From XYA12-FULL-58-9 sp001798605 (lineage in GTDB: Bacteria; Myxococcota; XYA12-FULL-58-9), in contig DAINMX010000170.1 of the NCBI GenBank assembly GCA_036736205.1, forward strand, positions 1 through 14,468: a stretch of DNA of 14,468 bases, written 5' to 3'. Position 1 is the first letter of the stretch; every line of letters begins with the position of its first letter. Positions 13,644 to 14,468 of the stretch are shown here, in pieces. The notes under the pieces were generated by a model. The model saw nothing but the letters and a program-made list of their open reading frames with translations, did no database searches and was not told the DNA's origin. The translations under genes and the position numbers were made by a program.

Positions 13644-13796
13644 TGCATCCTCGGTTCGGGGGCCGTGACACGAAGGTCAGCGTCATGATCCCAAGGTTTG
13701 GTTTGAGATCTATTATCACACTCCCAGGGACAATCACGCACCAAGAGGACGGCGCTTGGGGGACTGACAGCAAGTTACGCGAAATCGGCACAATAC

Positions 13797-13825
13797 CCGG
13801 TGGACCGTGGTCCGTGGTCCGCCGG
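13797..13825. repeat. Strong 10-bp inverted repeat
   Basis: CCGGTGGACC (13797-13806) pairs with GGTCCGCCGG (13816-13825), with one G-T wobble, around the 9-nt loop GTGGTCCGT. It is GC-rich and would form a stable RNA or cruciform stem. No T-run follows, so it is not a classic terminator. GGTCC is repeated inside the loop as well, giving alternative pairings. Confidence 0.7.
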
Positions 13826-13929
13826 TCCCCCGATCGTGGTTGCCGAACCATAGGGGGCTGATTGTCATGGCAGCTGCGTCTGTTTCGGGTAAAAGCCGGC
13901 AAACAAAAAAACGGTCAAGGAGGAGAGTC

Positions 13930-14154
13930 ATGCACCAAGCCAATTCACGACAATCGCCACCAAGCTTGAGTGAGCGGGGCAGGAAATCGCACGAAAAGGC
14001 GCAGCCAGTTGTGTCTGCTCGGTGGTGGGCAAAAAAGAACGTGAGAAGAAAGAACGCGAGAAAAGTACGTGCGCTGTCTCGTTGCCCCCATTTTGTTCAT
14101 TTTTCACTTGACGTCTCGTACGTGAGGAATTTTTCGGCGAATGGTTCGCCATAA
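13930..14154 (+). CDS. Possible small, highly basic protein
   Basis: A 74-residue frame beginning at ATG 13930 with a near-perfect ribosome binding site, AAGGAGGAG (13917-13925), 4 nt upstream. The frame is open further back to 13807, but this ATG is far better placed. The product is very rich in Lys and Arg (for example W-W-A-K-K-N-V-R-R-K-N-A-R-K-V-R) with no membrane segment or known domain. It might bind nucleic acid. Composition alone does not prove coding, and the frame overlaps an opposite-strand frame of similar length, so it could be spurious. Confidence 0.35.
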   Translation: MHQANSRQSPPSLSERGRKSHEKAQPVVSARWWAKKNVRRKNARKVRALSRCPHFVHFSLDVSYVRNFSANGSP

Positions 14155-14326
14155 AATAGCCGCACAGCAGCCTCAGAGCGCGTCCCTTGGCTCGCAGCCG
14201 TCTTGGTTGCAAAGTGTGCGGTCCCCGGGCGAATTGCACCTCTCTGCGCCAATCCCGCGCCACTGCAGAGCCGTTCACGACGGTGTGTTAGTATACTGGG
14301 TACATTCCAAACGGTCAGGGGGATCC

Positions 14327-14468
14327 ATGAGCATGAACATCAGTAACAGAAACTCGAGTGAGCGCGAGGAGATGAACCGCTTTGTCAAAGAACTCAACAA
14401 CGAGGACTTGGTAAAACAACTCGAAGCCCTGCTCAAAGACGATTGCCTATTGGAGGCCGATATTCTGG
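14327..14468 (+). CDS. N-terminus of a probable HNH-endonuclease-family protein (cut by window end)
   Basis: ATG 14327 follows AGGGGGAT by about 3-5 nt, and the frame stays open to the window end (47 codons). After a short polar leader the sequence E-L-N-N-E-D-L-V-K-Q-L-E-A-L-L-K-D-D-C then L-L-E-A-D-I-L resembles the N-terminus of a family common in myxobacteria and relatives. In those proteins a helix (L-x-x-D-E-L-L-x-x-L-x-x-L-V) precedes a D-x-R-R-L-Y motif and a C-terminal HNH nuclease domain. Neither of the latter parts is in the window, so the family call is inference from the helix pattern only. Confidence 0.5.
   Translation, partial: MSMNISNRNSSEREEMNRFVKELNNEDLVKQLEALLKDDCLLEADIL

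Larger units (their letters stand above)
13644..14326. other. 683-bp region with little confident coding content
   Basis: Between the pilin-like gene and the last gene I see one small ORF with a strong ribosome binding site (13930-14154) and a strong hairpin at 13797-13825, both listed separately. There is also a weaker 5-bp hairpin, CCAAG/CTTGG, at about 13741-13759. CCGCACA (14160-14166) pairs with TGTGCGG (14215-14221), 48 nt apart. A TATACT at 14292-14297 resembles a -10 for the downstream gene but lacks a good -35. No rRNA, tRNA or mobile element is evident. Confidence 0.5.

Noticed and set aside
14160..14221. tRNA-like element suggested by a 7-bp closing stem (CCGCACA/TGTGCGG)
   Set aside because: It is only 62 nt long, has no T-loop or D-loop consensus and no convincing anticodon arm.

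Overview
The window (about 57% G+C by eye, dense genes, short gaps) looks like a chromosomal segment of a delta-proteobacterial-type Gram-negative, probably Myxococcota or Bradymonadota. The reasons are three large secreted lipoproteins with repeat or Cys-rich modules, a pilin-like segment of the kind common in those groups, a candidate LexA box resembling the Myxococcus type, and a final partial gene resembling their HNH-nuclease family. The assignment is inference. No phage, transposase, CRISPR, rRNA or tRNA is visible.

Layout. (1) 1-1306, minus: a lipoprotein running off the left edge, with an EGF-like knot and three ~120-residue repeats. Its leader (about 1307-1600) carries a clear cobalamin riboswitch and two mutually exclusive hairpins over its ribosome binding site. 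(2) 1699-2586, minus: a second lipoprotein built almost entirely from nine copies of a 29-residue repeat. (3) 2851-3081, plus: a YheU/UPF0270 protein. (4) 3185-4342, minus: a lipoprotein serine protease of the trypsin fold with a Cys-rich tail. (5) 4510-5898, plus: a small unknown protein followed closely by a TRAM-less RumA/TrmA-type RNA uridine methyltransferase. (6) 5909-7084, minus: a membrane-anchored metallophosphoesterase. (7) 7303-8913, minus: class I fumarate hydratase. (8) 9036-10247 and 10302-11612, minus: dinB (Pol IV) downstream of recA, preceded by a candidate LexA-regulated promoter. (9) 11938-12885, plus: an M23 (LytM) peptidase domain protein. (10) 12939-13643, minus: a DUF4190-like membrane protein fused to a pilin-like segment. 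(11) 13644-14326: sparse region with a strong hairpin and one small basic ORF with an excellent ribosome binding site. (12) 14327-end, plus: start of a probable HNH-family protein.

Functional links. recA and dinB are 54 bp apart on one strand and form a plausible SOS unit. The three lipoproteins in the first 4.4 kb suggest an envelope-oriented neighbourhood. The most unusual signal is the vitamin B12 riboswitch placed before a repeat lipoprotein with no recognisable B12 function, which suggests a B12-responsive surface protein or operon continuing past the left edge. Other oddities are the tandem pentapeptide tail of RecA, the exact 29-residue periodicity of the second lipoprotein, and several short tandem or inverted repeats in intergenic spaces.
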